Part shown: positions 1 to 15,876 of the stretch, one piece after another
Numbering within the stretch: position 1 is the stretch's first letter
Layout of the letters: each line of letters opens with the position of its first letter
From: Vigna angularis
Lineage: Eukaryota; Streptophyta; Magnoliopsida; Fabales; Fabaceae
DNA: 64,000 nt
NCBI RefSeq assembly: GCF_016808095.1
Contig: NC_068972.1
Location: forward strand, 248,001 to 312,000
Direction of reading: 5' to 3'
The notes under the pieces: model-generated
The model's input: the letters and a program-made list of their open reading frames with translations, nothing else
Told to the model about the DNA's origin: nothing
Databases searched by the model: none
Program-made: the position numbers and the translations under genes

Positions 1-235
1 ACCCATTTCAGAAGATGCTTTCCATTTAAATTAAATGAGAAACTTAATAGGATACGTGCTTGAGTTTACATGAGCTGCTAAGTTAGACTTGTGCATGCTT
101 CTTATCTGACAGTTTCCCCTGTCCATTTCACAAACTGCAGTAGGTGATGTAGTAATTCGCACCATGTAGCATGGCTGCATCTATGTTAAAGTCAGAAAGA
201 ATTGCCATATATTTAAGCTGTTTCTTTTATTACAG

Positions 236-558
236 GTGCACCTATAGCAGGGTCTGCCGTTGATCAGATTGAAAAAGTCATTGGCTATGTTAGCATAGGT
301 TACCCATTCGGAATGACTGCCTCAATCCTTTTTGGACGACACCACAAAACCATCCTACAGTCCCCGAAACCAAAATTCTTCATTATGGGAACGCAAGATG
401 GATTCACAAGCGTAAAGCAGCTGAGAAATAAGCTTAATTCTGCAGCAGGACGTGTTGAAACACATCTAATCGATGGTGTTGGTCACTTCCAAATGGAAGG
501 GCCTGCTTATGACGCCGAGATGGTGGATCTCATCATTAAGTTTATTGCATCACTGTGA
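236..558 (+). CDS. alpha/beta hydrolase, last exon (gene starts before window)
   Basis: This is the C-terminal exon of an alpha/beta-hydrolase-fold protein; upstream exons lie outside the window. The exon opens after a polypyrimidine tract and TTACAG acceptor ending at 235. Reading from codon 238 gives APIAGSAVDQ and ends at TGA 556-558, about 107 residues. Two expected elements of the C-terminal half of the fold are visible: a strand followed by the acidic triad position (FIMGTQDGF) and the catalytic histidine in GVGHF, followed by a final amphipathic helix (MVDLIIKFI). The substrate cannot be told from this fragment. Bases 1-235 look like the preceding intron. The gene converges on the EML gene, whose stop lies 330 bases downstream. 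Confidence 0.85.
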
Positions 559-887
559 AGAAGACATATAAGTAATTGCTGAGTGTGAATTGCATCTCTA
601 TTGGGATTAATTTGTGTACATAATCTGACTTGTTAAATCTGCATATTAAACTCTTGATGTGTGTCCCCTGTTCCACCTTCTAAATCAAAGGAATCCGATA
701 TAGACAGAATAAGCATAAAAAACCATGCTTTCATGATTTGTAATTTACATGTTACAGCTACATATCACCAATTTCTATAAAAGAAAAATAACATTTGTAG
801 TGCACTGCTTAACATAAACGATAAGAAAAGAAAGTCACGATAATACACATAGCATGTTATGATAGCCATGCGGTGTTGCCAACATAG
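559..887. other. convergent 3' ends of hydrolase and EML genes
   Basis: Only 329 bases separate the hydrolase stop (+ strand) from the EML stop (- strand), so the two 3' untranslated regions probably meet or overlap here. The sequence is AT-rich with several AATAAA-like stretches and holds no convincing coding potential. Confidence 0.6.
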
Positions 888-3800
888 CTAAAATGGAACA
901 CTAGCTCGTCTTGGTAATTTATCGCCATCTGACCCATCGAGGACTCTAACACCGCCTGGATTATGCTGTTGTTTCTTCCAGTGTTTTTTCTGATTCAAAA
1001 AGGGAGGTTCTCCATCTGGCTTAAGCAAGAGAGTTGAAGGAACATAAAGTACGAAAGACAATTGTGATCAATATTCTAAAATGGAATAAGTTAGTCAATA
1101 AGGAAATACAAAATACATGTGGGATTTCATCAATAAAATTATATGCTACCAAGAAAACAAAGAAAAGAACCCACGCGTTATTCACAGCCTTGTATTTTCT
1201 CATCATATAACTTGACCACTGTAGTGGCAAAAAAGTTCATAAAGAAAACCCCACTCCCCAACCCGTTTTGCTGGTCTACTAGCAATATCCAAAAATTAGG
1301 ATAAAACAGAATGTGGTGAAAACTTTAATAATTATACATGAACAAATTTCTAGTTACTTAGTTATTACCACTTTCTTCGTCAGACACATCTCCGAGCCTG
1401 GCAATTGCATTAACAAGAGCCTCTTCATGTTCCTACATTTCAAAAGGAGAGCTATCATTATTGTAGCAATTAAAGATACACAAAATAAAGCTGGAACTAA
1501 GAAATTGCATGATACCCACTTTTAGCATGTTCTTTGCTTTCTCCATTTCAATGGGATCAGGAGGATTGGCAGTGAAAACCTTTTCAACCTGTTTTGGTTC
1601 CATTCCGATAGTTAATATTAAGGAGCCAAATATTTGTATCATACAGAGTAACCAAATCTAACTAACAAATTTGGAAATTTCTATTGCATGTGCTTATACC
1701 TCCTTGATAACTGCATCTGTATGGAGTATCCTAATATTATCTGTAGGATTTTTCCTGCTCGCATTTTGTGATGAAATCGAATCTTTCTTAGGCTGAACCT
1801 TTGTCATTCCCCTACCTCTTCCAGCACCAGCAACTCCACCATGAGACGCAGACTTCTTCAATCCTCTTCGCGGAGCAGGCTGGCCAACTTTACGAGACAG
1901 AGATATTTCAGGATCTTCACCCTCCCAACGAATGTCTTCTGGAGATATCTGCCATATTGAATAAATACTAGAGAGTAACTAGGATTTCATCACTGATTGA
2001 GTTGATATTTAGCAACAACGACACACTCTTAATACTAAATGATAAAAATTAATGAATAGAAAAGTAGAGACAGGAAAATCCCTTACTATAATTGAAAATC
2101 TAATACATTTTTTGCACACAAAATTAACAAAAAAAGTAATAAATAATGGATGCAATCAATAAATCAAGAGACCAAGCTTATTTATATTTCTTTGTGCCAA
2201 ATTGTGACAGACTAAAAGCATTTTTTTTAACAAATGAAAATACAAGACTTCCATTTTTTTTGGTGTACACTGGTGGCAACGGGACCAACCTAAGTCTTCA
2301 TGCATCTATTCCAATCCCCACGACCTAGTGGTGACCCTCATGAAAATAGAAGGATTTCGTTGTATTACAAAAAAAATCTCAACAGAACTGTATTCAAAGA
2401 AGTAACAATATTGTCAAGTTAGCATGTCTCAAGAACATAAGGCTAAAGATGAATCACAATATGTTATAAGTTACAACATCAAGCTTAGGATCCCAATACA
2501 CAAAACTTTGGAGCGGAGGAGTGGCCTGATTTTTGTTTTTAAAAAATTACCCCACATATACTGGAAGTTCCATTTGTTTGCATCAATTAAAATACTTAGA
2601 AAGGAAATCATCAATGCCAATGCTGATCCATGATAGCATCCTACCCCGAAGGAATGAGATTATGAGACACATGATCACCGTGGGAAATGTAGGACATGCG
2701 AAAACTATAAGTTTACTTGTCAAGAGAAAAATATTGCTTCCAAAGAAAAGAAAAAGGCAAGCGAAAGCTAGGTCTAAATGAATGGTATGCTATTATAATG
2801 AACATGAATTCATATTAATATTGCAACAATTTTACCTCCTTTAGATTGACCCACTCCCATGTTTCATTTGCTGAATTCATATCATAGACCAAAGCATGCC
2901 GTCCCTACAAAATATTTAAATATAAATATCAAAAAGTCTGTGCTCCTCAGTTTTTATAGTATGCTACAAACGCACCTCAGCAGCATTATAATCAGTTATA
3001 ACAGCTTCATAGAAGTGGTTGTCTTCTGGCCACCTTGTCCAAACCTTCCTTCCAATACAAGGATCATAAGAAGCTCCTTCAACAGGTCCTTTAGCTGCAA
3101 AAGCACCAGAAGATTTCCCCTGATTAGTGACCTGGCTTCTGCTTGTAATTCCTGATGAAGGGAACTATATGGACTTCAGTGAAATGCACGAATCAATGTT
3201 TTTTTTATTTTTTTCTTTTTTGAGAATGGGAAACAATGACCATAGAGGAAGTGTAACTCATTTTCTTGATATCATAAAACCAAAAGGCTTACTGTTTTTT
3301 GCTTTTTGGTCTGCGTTCCTGATGGAGTTCCATGCTTTAATGTGGATGATGATGGTTGCACAGGTCGACGCACTGTGGGAGATGGTGCACCCAAGGGTAA
3401 TGACGCCATAGATTGAGATGCCTTCTGTTTCTTACGAGATGCCGAAACGGTAGGGCTGGTATTGCGGTTGTGAACTTGTTCAGCAGTATATACAGTTCCA
3501 GATTGGAGGCCATTTCCCTTTCTCCACTCCCTAACAGCACAACTGGTTACACCCCACATTGAAATGCACAGCAAACCACGGTTTGCTCGATGGTATACAG
3601 AAACTTCTCAGTAGAATATGACAAAATATAATATGACCTTATCCTGTGAATCATGTCATCAGAATTGACTCTTGATAGAAGTTCTCTGTGTTCTTCATCT
3701 GATACTCTCAGCTCCTTTCTAAGCTCTGTAATTAAACTTTCTTTTTCCTGAAGTACACAGGAACAACAAAAAAATCATCGTCAATACTATCCAACATACT

Positions 3801-4908
3801 TTACAGAATGACAAACCAATGAATCGAGACAAAATTACCCAAGTGACTGCGTCGGATTGAGCTTTAAAAGCCCGCAGGACAGAGGCGTATGCTTCTTGTT
3901 CAAGGTTATGGATTTGTGTTTCCAAGTCATTGTGTATCCTAGGAAATGAACCTGAACCTATGATTGCTGATCTTCCATTTCCAGTTACAGTAGCATGATC
4001 TGGATATTGAAATCTATTTTTCCGTTGATGGGAAGGAGGAAGATCATCATCTGTTCCTGTTTCATATTATGAAAATTAATAAGCAAAATGTTCAGTCATG
4101 TCATCAGTCATCACACAATTGAAATGTTCACTCGTATCGTTCCGATATCTGAGAAACTTTATAATGGTAAAGCACATCATTATCACCATGTCCGCATTCA
4201 ACATTGTGCACTATATTGTACTGGTACGTGTTTGTAAAAAAAATTATTGTCCTGTCTCCTTCTCAGTTGGAACAACTTTCTCCAACATTTGGATAATACG
4301 AAAATCACTATAAATGTGTTGGCTTGAAGGATTTAACATAAATGACACAAAATGGTCTTTTAAATGAAGAGTGGAGATGATAATCATTGCATTGCATGAG
4401 ATGGAACTTGAGATTAGTATGAAGGGGGGAGAAAATAAAGCTATTCAGGTGTCCTACTGCTACTGAACACATGCATGTATTGTTGTCAGTAACAACAATA
4501 ATTCCTACATGTCAACTTAGCCATTCAAAATAAATAGACCAAAATTCTAATTCTCAAACAAAGGTCCAAACTCATTCTAGCCACTGTCTATCCTACAACT
4601 TCTTCTCCCATATAGCAAAGCAGCTGCAGTTATTCTGAATATTGAGTCAAACATATCAGATGAAATTCAAAAGTTGCAGTTTCAGATAACAAAGTTTTAC
4701 CTTCCAAAAAGTAACATTGCTCAATCCAGTCCAATGTCATTATAGAAACACAACACAGGGTAAACAAAAACACAGTAAATAAAGGTAGGATAGGGTTTGG
4801 TGGCCACCTAGAAAAGACACAACACAACACACTCTACGTAAAAATAAAACCCTAGAGAAAAAAAACAAAATTTTGAATTAACCCACCACTGGAGAGATCA
4901 AATTCCAT
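888..4908 (-). CDS. EML: EMSY-LIKE (EML) ENT/Tudor chromatin protein
   Basis: Plant EML proteins are nuclear histone readers with an N-terminal ENT domain and a central Agenet/Tudor-like domain, linked to chromatin and immunity control. Exons on the minus strand: 4887-4908, 3839-4056, 3638-3747, 3293-3530, 2976-3164, 2836-2904, 1700-1948, 1520-1588, 1369-1432, 888-1015; all phases agree and give 451 residues, a normal family length. The start reads MEFDLSSG, then GTDDDLPPS as in known EMLs. ENT spans about residues 51-125 ([41 protein letters not shown]). The Tudor-like domain is about 230-295 ([28 protein letters not shown]). A C-terminal helix ([20 protein letters not shown]) follows. The last junction reads SDEES|DGEPPF. 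If the last intron is retained, the protein ends at 1358 after SGNN. The gene is divergent from SELO. Confidence 0.93.
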
Positions 4909-6294
4909 ACCGCGCCCCAAGCGACAGATTTATATAACCTATCAATTAACCTTCCGTCAAGCACGCGAGTTCCTCAATGCTGTTAACAATCGAAAAACAA
5001 TAATTGGGAACAAAACGGTCCAATTCGTACTCCACTCAAAAATAATTTTGAATTCAGGAACAAAAGAAGTATTTTTGCTTCATCGATTTTCTTCCCCTAA
5101 TTAATTTGTTAGTATAGAAAATTATACCTTTCATTTAAAAATTACTATTAATAGGATAGATTTTAAATAATTAACAGAAAGATTACATAATTATTTTGAA
5201 GTTAACAATAATTATACGACAATGGTATTAATAATGTTATAATGAGAATTGTGGTAGTAATTATAATTATAATTAATTGATATTAATGGTAATTGTCTCA
5301 AGTAATTCAAAAGAATTATTATGATATAATATCTGGAACATTGTAACATTGACAACAATTGTTACAAATTTAATATGTATAATCACAAAATGTTACTGAT
5401 ATTTGGAGATGATAACAAAATTCAATAGCAAATAACAACCATAACTATTCTGATGAAACAATTATAACTATTAAAAATGTACGATAATTACATAAATATG
5501 GATGAATTAAATTAACTTTACCCGAGTTTGAGATTCAATTCGACGATTAACCTGTTTACCAAATAATTGAAGTTGAGTTAAAATTTAATCCGTTAAATAA
5601 ATGAGCTTAATTTGAATTATGCACAGTTATGGTTGCATCAATTGGATTTATAGAGAGATTTCAATGCTTCTCTGTATTAGGACATTCATCAATAATGTAA
5701 TTAAAATATTAACACTTATTATAATTAAAATATAAATAGCTAAAGTTACATGTTTATGATAATTAAATAATACAATCGGTATATTTAAATTCGAAGTTAT
5801 TATTGCCAACATGAAAACCCAAAAGCTTTGTTAAACTTATAAATAATTATAACGAAAGTATTAACTCATACTATGTTTTTATTTAACTATTTTTTATTTT
5901 CACTCTTTCATTTTATTTTATTAGTACGTGGACTCATGCTATTCACGAATGATAACCTTGCTTATTATTTTATGTATATGATAATATATAAAAGAAGGTT
6001 AACCTCCAAAAAAGAAAAAAATGGTTATATATAAAGAAAATAATTTTATTAAGGTTGTCTAAATATTTTTTAAAATAATTTTGTGATGTATTTGTAAGGT
6101 TGAATTGGTATACGTATAGTATACGTGTGGTGTGTGATGGAGAAGAAAAAAAGAGGAAAAATGTTAATTTGAATTGAAAAAAGGGTTAGGGCTTTTGGGC
6201 ACGGCATCGCATCCCATCCCATCACACCCTACCGGACCGAATGCGCGAGAACGGTTGACCCGAAACCATATCATATCATATCATCAACACGCAT
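4909..6294. promoter_or_regulatory. shared divergent upstream region EML/SELO
   Basis: These 1,386 bases separate the start codons of EML (-) and SELO (+), so they hold both 5' leaders and both promoters. The middle (about 5100-6100) is very AT-rich. The SELO leader contains a tiny upstream ORF at 6241-6258 (MRENG then TGA). I see no further gene. A bidirectional promoter is possible but not shown. Confidence 0.5.
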
Positions 6295-10236
<3,942 letters not shown>

Positions 10237-10766
10237 TAATATTCCGGATACCAGATATAGGTCAAAATCAAAACTCAAAAAAATTTACAAAAATGAAAAC
10301 ATAAACTCTAGGAAATAAGAGGGAAAAAAAATAGTGTGTTTGTATTATAGATTTAGTCTTTTACATGTTTTTCCTTATTTTCTATTTTTCTTACCGTTGT
10401 TTTTTTCTTCTTCTCATATTGTTCCCAAAACACTGCCCCGAGTATTGTATAACATGTACAATTCCAATTACGATAGTAACCGTCTCCAATTTAATAAAAA
10501 CAAATTATACTCTTTAGAGAAAAATATTTAGTGATCGTTAAAATATGTTGAAGTATACACATTAAAAGAAATAATAATTTATTTATTTTGAAAATTAATT
10601 AATTTTTAAATGATTTTTAGAAATATATATTTAAATAAGATCATGTTAGATATTATTAAACTATTAAATATGATTGATATTATTTAAGAATTAAAACGAT
10701 AATTTATCTAAAAGAAAAAGTATAAGTAAATATTATTTATAATACATTAAATAAATGGGTAAAAGA

Positions 10767-10767
<1 letters not shown>

Positions 10768-10804
<37 letters not shown>
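10768..10804. repeat. (TA)n microsatellite, about 18 units
   Basis: An uninterrupted TA dinucleotide run in the AT-rich DNA downstream of SELO. Confidence 0.95.
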
Positions 10805-10810
<6 letters not shown>

Positions 10811-11029
10811 GTATTATTTTAAGAAATAAAAGTAAAATTAAATATATTTTCCTAAAAGAAATAAATGAGTAAAATAAATAAATAAATAAATAAAAGAATA
10901 AATTAACTCTTTAGAATCATGTAGCATAACGAATAAATATATTAAAATAAATTAATAATGTCAAATAAGTAAACATTTATGTCAATAAAATAAAAAAGAC
11001 TAAGAAAGCAAAAATCTTAATAACTTAAT

Positions 11030-11668
11030 TGTCAAAATGAGTTGTAACTTGCAAGCCAATTCGGTCCACCACGTGTTTGAGTCGGGTTGGGTTAGTTAGT
11101 TTTCAATCCGGTTCACTTAAAATCCGGTTCACCTGGTTGAACCCGTGGTGAGTCGTGTTGACTCATAAATCCACCTAATTTAATTTAATTATTTATTATT
11201 TTTTTGTTTCAACATTATTAATTAGCATTTTTTATTATACTGTAGATGAGGATAAAAAAAGATGTTTTAAGAGAGAAAAATATTATAGATTTATCTAGAT
11301 TCTAATATTTTAAATGGACAAGTGATACATAAATTATCAATATTAAAAACTTATTTGTTCTTGTTTTTGGATTACGCTTGAATTGTATGATATTTTTTTT
11401 TTATTTTGAATTGTCTTTGGAGTTTAACATCAAAGTGAAATTTATTTAGATTTAAATTAACAAAATTATAATTTTTTTATTTTAAGAAAAAACTTATAAT
11501 TGAATGAGTCAGTGAGCCAACCATTTAACCCACCAACCCGTGGTGGGTCAGGTCGGGTTCAAATTTTGTCAGCTCGCTAATAAGGGAGCCAAGTTGGGTT
11601 GGTTCACTAAGTAATCAATCCTAGTGGGCCGAGCCCGGTTGAGTCGGTTACCCATTTTGACAGTTCTA
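11030..11668. mobile_element. non-autonomous hAT-like element (MITE-like)
   Basis: Both ends carry the inverted sequence TGTCAAAATGRGT: TGTCAAAATGAGT at 11030-11042 on the plus strand, and its partner at 11650-11662 read on the minus strand. The minus-strand end extends as TAGAACTGTCAAAATGGG, which resembles hAT-family termini. GC-rich subterminal blocks with repeated AACCCGTGGTGRGTC motifs (about 11060-11165 and 11520-11650) flank an AT-rich core without coding potential. I could not find a matching 8-bp target duplication, so exact ends are uncertain. Confidence 0.6.
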
Positions 11669-13108
11669 CATAAACATAACCAATTAAATAGAAATTATAA
11701 ATGATAAAATTAAGAATAAAAATAATAATATAAAAGTATATTTTTATTTTTAGAATAAATCAATCTAAAATTAAAATAAACAAATAAAAGGATAAAACAT
11801 GTAGTTACAAAATAAATATAAATAAAAAAAAATTAACATGTTAAATAATACAAAAAAATAATTTTTGAAATATGTCAACAAAATAAACATAAATAATAAT
11901 GTAAATTTTTATATAATTTTTTTATTAATTTTTTTATATTATAATAATCTTGCAATGTTTTTGAAAAACTTTGTTTTTAATTGCAGGTATTTTTTTCCTT
12001 CAAATACGCTGTAATTATTTTAAATATTTATTTTATCTTCTCTTAATTTTATGAAAAATAAAATGTATGTAATGCACCAAATAATGTTTTAAAGTATATG
12101 TAATCTATTAAAATTAAAATTGTAGTCATTAATTTTCTTCTTTTATTTTCGTTTTTTTTAATATTTCACCTCTGAAAATACTCTGATGATAAAGAACTGT
12201 AAAAATATATTCATATTGACTCTGGTTAAGCAGTCTATGTCCACCCCATCCATACTTAACAAAATTAATTTGTGTATAGAAAGACTTTAACTTTTTTAAT
12301 TTAAATTTCTTAAAAAAACTCGAGATTAATATAATTCACTATAATTTTGTATATTAAATACAAGTATTTTTTTTTTTGTATAAAAAGTAATTCTATTGGA
12401 GTAAGACAAAATCACACGAAGAAAAAAAGTATTTTTCCAGAGCAATTTAGAACAATTATATAACATAATAAGATTCATTGGAATTTGGTGGTTGGTAATA
12501 TTATTTATATCTGTAAGATTTATAATGAGCAAATGAACAAAATGAAGAAGGGTAGAAGCATAAATTTCAAAGGATCATAATCAAATCAAATCATAATATT
12601 TAATTGCTTTTGGAGGAAACATTAACTAATTTTACAATGGTTAGCAGTCTTTAATAATCTCTAAATGACCAAATAAATAAGAAAAAGATAATGAATTGAA
12701 ATATTTAAACTAAAAAAAGGAAAAGGAATATCACATTTAGAATAGTAAAGATTTTTAAATGAAATATTTAAATAGAATCTTAGTTATTTTTGGACACATT
12801 AATATTCCAGGACAAACATTTTTTTTTTTGAGAAGCCCATGAAGGACTTAACGTTGCGTTTCAGTGCTTAATAAATTGGGTATTTGGGTTTGGGATGAGG
12901 CTCTTCTCTTGTTACCACAGGGCGGCTAGGGTTTTACTTATCTTTTTTTCTCTGTTGTGATCTGTTTTATTTCTTACTAGACTTCACTGAGAAATTAAGA
13001 TGGAAGAGTTGTTGTTGATGAAATGAGATAGGGTTTAGATTGAGATTCTGATTGAATTGGCGTAACACATAATTAGGGTTCTGGATTAAAGAGGGATCGG
13101 TGACCAAA

Positions 13109-15876
13109 ATGGCAAGCATGAACCCTTTTGATTTGTTGGGTGATGACGCAGAGGACCCATCTCAGCAAATTGTGGCTGAGCAGCTCAAGGTTGTCACTGC
13201 TGCTCCTAAGAAACCTCAGACGCAGCCCAACAAACCTGCTCAGCTTCCTTCCAAGCCAACCCCTCCTGCTCAGGCTGGTCTGTTTTCTTCCCTTCTTCTT
13301 TTACTTTTGCATTGGAATGTGCAATCTAACACATTCTTTTGCGGTTTTCCTTCGGTTTGAAATGTTTGTACTTGCACTCCTTCAATCTGCATCTTTGATT
13401 TGATTTTCTTTCTGCAATTTGTCGATTTTCGTTTTATTTGGGTTGGGATATAATTAAAGCGGGCGATAAGGGCTGGTGTTCACATAGCCGGATAATTCTT
13501 TATTGGTGTTGTTTGCACACCGGGGGCTTTGAAGTTCTTTGAATGGATGGAAGATTTAGTTCTGATTGATTCTTAATTAGGATTGTAGTTTTTATTGAGA
13601 ATATTTTTCTCATTTCTTAATATCAATTTTTCAATGGTAACCGTTGAAGTCCATGAACATGGTTTATTTATGATCCCCTGAAGTCTATTTTTTTGTTTGT
13701 GTTACTGTCCGATATCTTATGTGCTCTCTGTTGATTTGTTGTTCATTTATGTTTTTGTGTTAATTTTCCTTTTCTTGTAATAGTGAGGGAGGCAAGAAGT
13801 GACTCTTCACGTGGTGGACGTGGTGGTGGACGTGGAAGTGGACGTGGTCGTGGCCGCGGAGGCAGTGGTTTCAACAGAGACTACTCCAATGATGATAATT
13901 CATTTCCTCCCCATGCTGGTCAAGGTGCTCTTGATGGAGAGAGTGGGAGGTCTTCAGAAAGGTCTGGCTATGGTGGGCCTCGCGGTCCTTATCGTGGTGG
14001 TCGTGGGGGACGTGGAGGTTTTGGTGATGGGGAAGCTGGTGAAGATGGGCAACCACGACGAGTCTATGAACGTCGCAGTGGGACTGGACGCGGGTGAACA
14101 TGATACTTGTAGCATATTTCTGGCTTGTTGAATAGACTTTTCGCTCATGTATTTAATATAGCTTGTTCTATTTGCAGAAATGAATTCAAACGGGAAGGTT
14201 ATGGGAGAGGGAACTGGGGACTACCAACTGATGAACTTGCCCAGTAAGCTCTTCTTTTGGGACCCTGCACTACCCTCTGCACATGATTTCTGCTTAATAC
14301 TATTTTGATGGATTTTTATTGATGCTTGTTCCTTTTCCTCTTTTGAATTTTACTTAGGGCAACTGATGAAGTAAATGAAACTGCTAAGAATTTTGGCGAA
14401 GAAAAGCCTTCAGGTGATAACGATGTTGCTGCTGATGGAAACAAGGAGAATCCTGCTAATGAGGCTGAAGAAAAAGAGCCTGAGGATAAGGTGATTGTTC
14501 AATTTGGTTTCAAGTGCTTTGATTTTCTCTTCATCTGCTTTTGTATATCGTTAATTTTGTTTTTTACTTTTTCTGTGGACTCTTTTGTTTCAATTATATA
14601 ACTGACCTAAAATGGAATCATCACTTTGCATGTGACCATCGATGTAAAGTGAGTTACAAATTGTAGGAATGATAATCCAATAAAGTTTAGCTTTGACTTT
14701 AAGCTATGGGTTCTCACTCATTGCTTAGGATGCTTTATTCTTTATTTGTTTTTGTACTAATGTTATTTCTGTGCACATCTAAATCTTAACCTTGGGTTTT
14801 CAAAATTCCTGTGATAGTTCACTCGTTATTTATACCTCGGCAGAAGAAAGTCTCACTTTGATTATTTTCTTTGATTAAAAATTGATAATTTTCCTTTTCA
14901 GTTTTGGGTTACATCTGCTATTGTATCCATGTGTATTTTTTAACAATATACTCTTTTATTTTTATGATTGTATGTGGAATTTCTTGATTAAAGCTGGTTT
15001 GTTTTAACGCTGAATTGTATTTTTCCTTTTGGATAGGAAATGACTCTGGAGGAATATGAAAAAGTACTAGAAGAGAGAAGGAAGGCTTTGCAAGCACTTA
15101 AAACTGAGGAGAGAAAGGTGGATACCAAAGTTTTTGAATCCATGCAGCAGCTGTCAAACAAGAAAGACAATGATGACATCTTTATTAAGCTGGTGAGGTT
15201 TATGACTTTATGATTCCATAATTTTTGTTTGTAATTTTCATATTTAATTTTTTGTATAGCTTATGATATCCTTGACACTTGGAATTTTTCTTCTTTGAAG
15301 GGATCTGATAAGGATAAGCGCAAAGACACTCTTGAGAAGGAAGAGAAAGCCAAGAAGGTGTGACTTTGTTGCTCTTGTCTTATCTTTACTGGTGAATTAC
15401 GTCATTTCTGTTTGTTTTAAATTGTCACGACTTGTACTTGTCTCCTTATTGATTTTATTTTACTGCTTGTGCTATTTTTTCATTGGATTGTATGGATTAT
15501 GGTTGGAAACTCTTCTATTTTTTTTGTTGTTTTTGCTTCCATTTCATCCTTGAGATGATCTGTAAGATTGGCAGCTTAAATGTGGTATATTTCTTCATTA
15601 TTTTTGAATGTTGTGCACATGACCCTGTTTTTTTTGTCTTTTACATACATTTTGTTGACTTTATCCCATTCTGTTTATTGGATTTCATGCTACTAGTCTG
15701 TCAGCATCAACGAGTTTCTGAAGCCACCAGAGGGTGAAAGCTTCTACAGCGCAGGTGGACGTGGGCGTGGTCGAGGACGTGGTGCAAGAGGTGGTTATGG
15801 TGGCTATCCAAACGCCAACGTTCCAGCTCCATCAATTGAAGATCCTGGGCAATTCCCTACTTTGGGTGTCAAGTGA
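13109..15876 (+). CDS. RGGA: RGG-box RNA-binding protein (HABP4/PAI-RBP1, RGGA type)
   Basis: RGGA-type proteins bind RNA through Arg-Gly-Gly boxes and belong to the Stm1/HABP4/SERBP1 group, which associates with ribosomes and mRNA; the Arabidopsis member is linked to salt and drought responses. Exons: 13109-13277, 13784-14093, 14178-14243, 14358-14490, 15037-15192, 15301-15357, 15697-15876; phases agree and give 356 residues, matching the family. The N-terminus MASMNPFDLLGDDAEDPSQQ is typical. RGG boxes fill about residues 64-160. Then come the HABP4 segment (NEFKREGYGRGNWGLPTDE), an acidic linker, a charged helical segment (EMTLEEYEKVLEERRKALQ), a short second RGG cluster (GGRGRGRGRGARGG), and the end PGQFPTLGVK. 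The in-frame ATG at 13109 has a good context (AAAATGGC). Confidence 0.95.

Larger units (their letters stand above)
10237..13108. other. AT-rich intergenic region SELO to RGGA
   Basis: No gene is visible in these 2.9 kb. The region holds a (TA)n microsatellite and a probable non-autonomous transposable element (both listed separately). From about 12880 it becomes the promoter and leader of the RGG-box gene (GGGTTT and TTAGGGTTC motifs near 12930-13080). Confidence 0.6.

Noticed and set aside
1358..1360. Stop codon of EML at 1358 (…ESGNN)
   Set aside because: A better model uses the donor after 1369 and a last exon 888-1015, which continues in frame with a typical EML tail; kept only as an intron-retention possibility.
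13799..14131. Long reading frame overlapping RGG exon 2 in another frame
   Set aside because: It is a by-product of the GC-rich glycine/arginine codons; the RGG frame has correct splice phases and family similarity.
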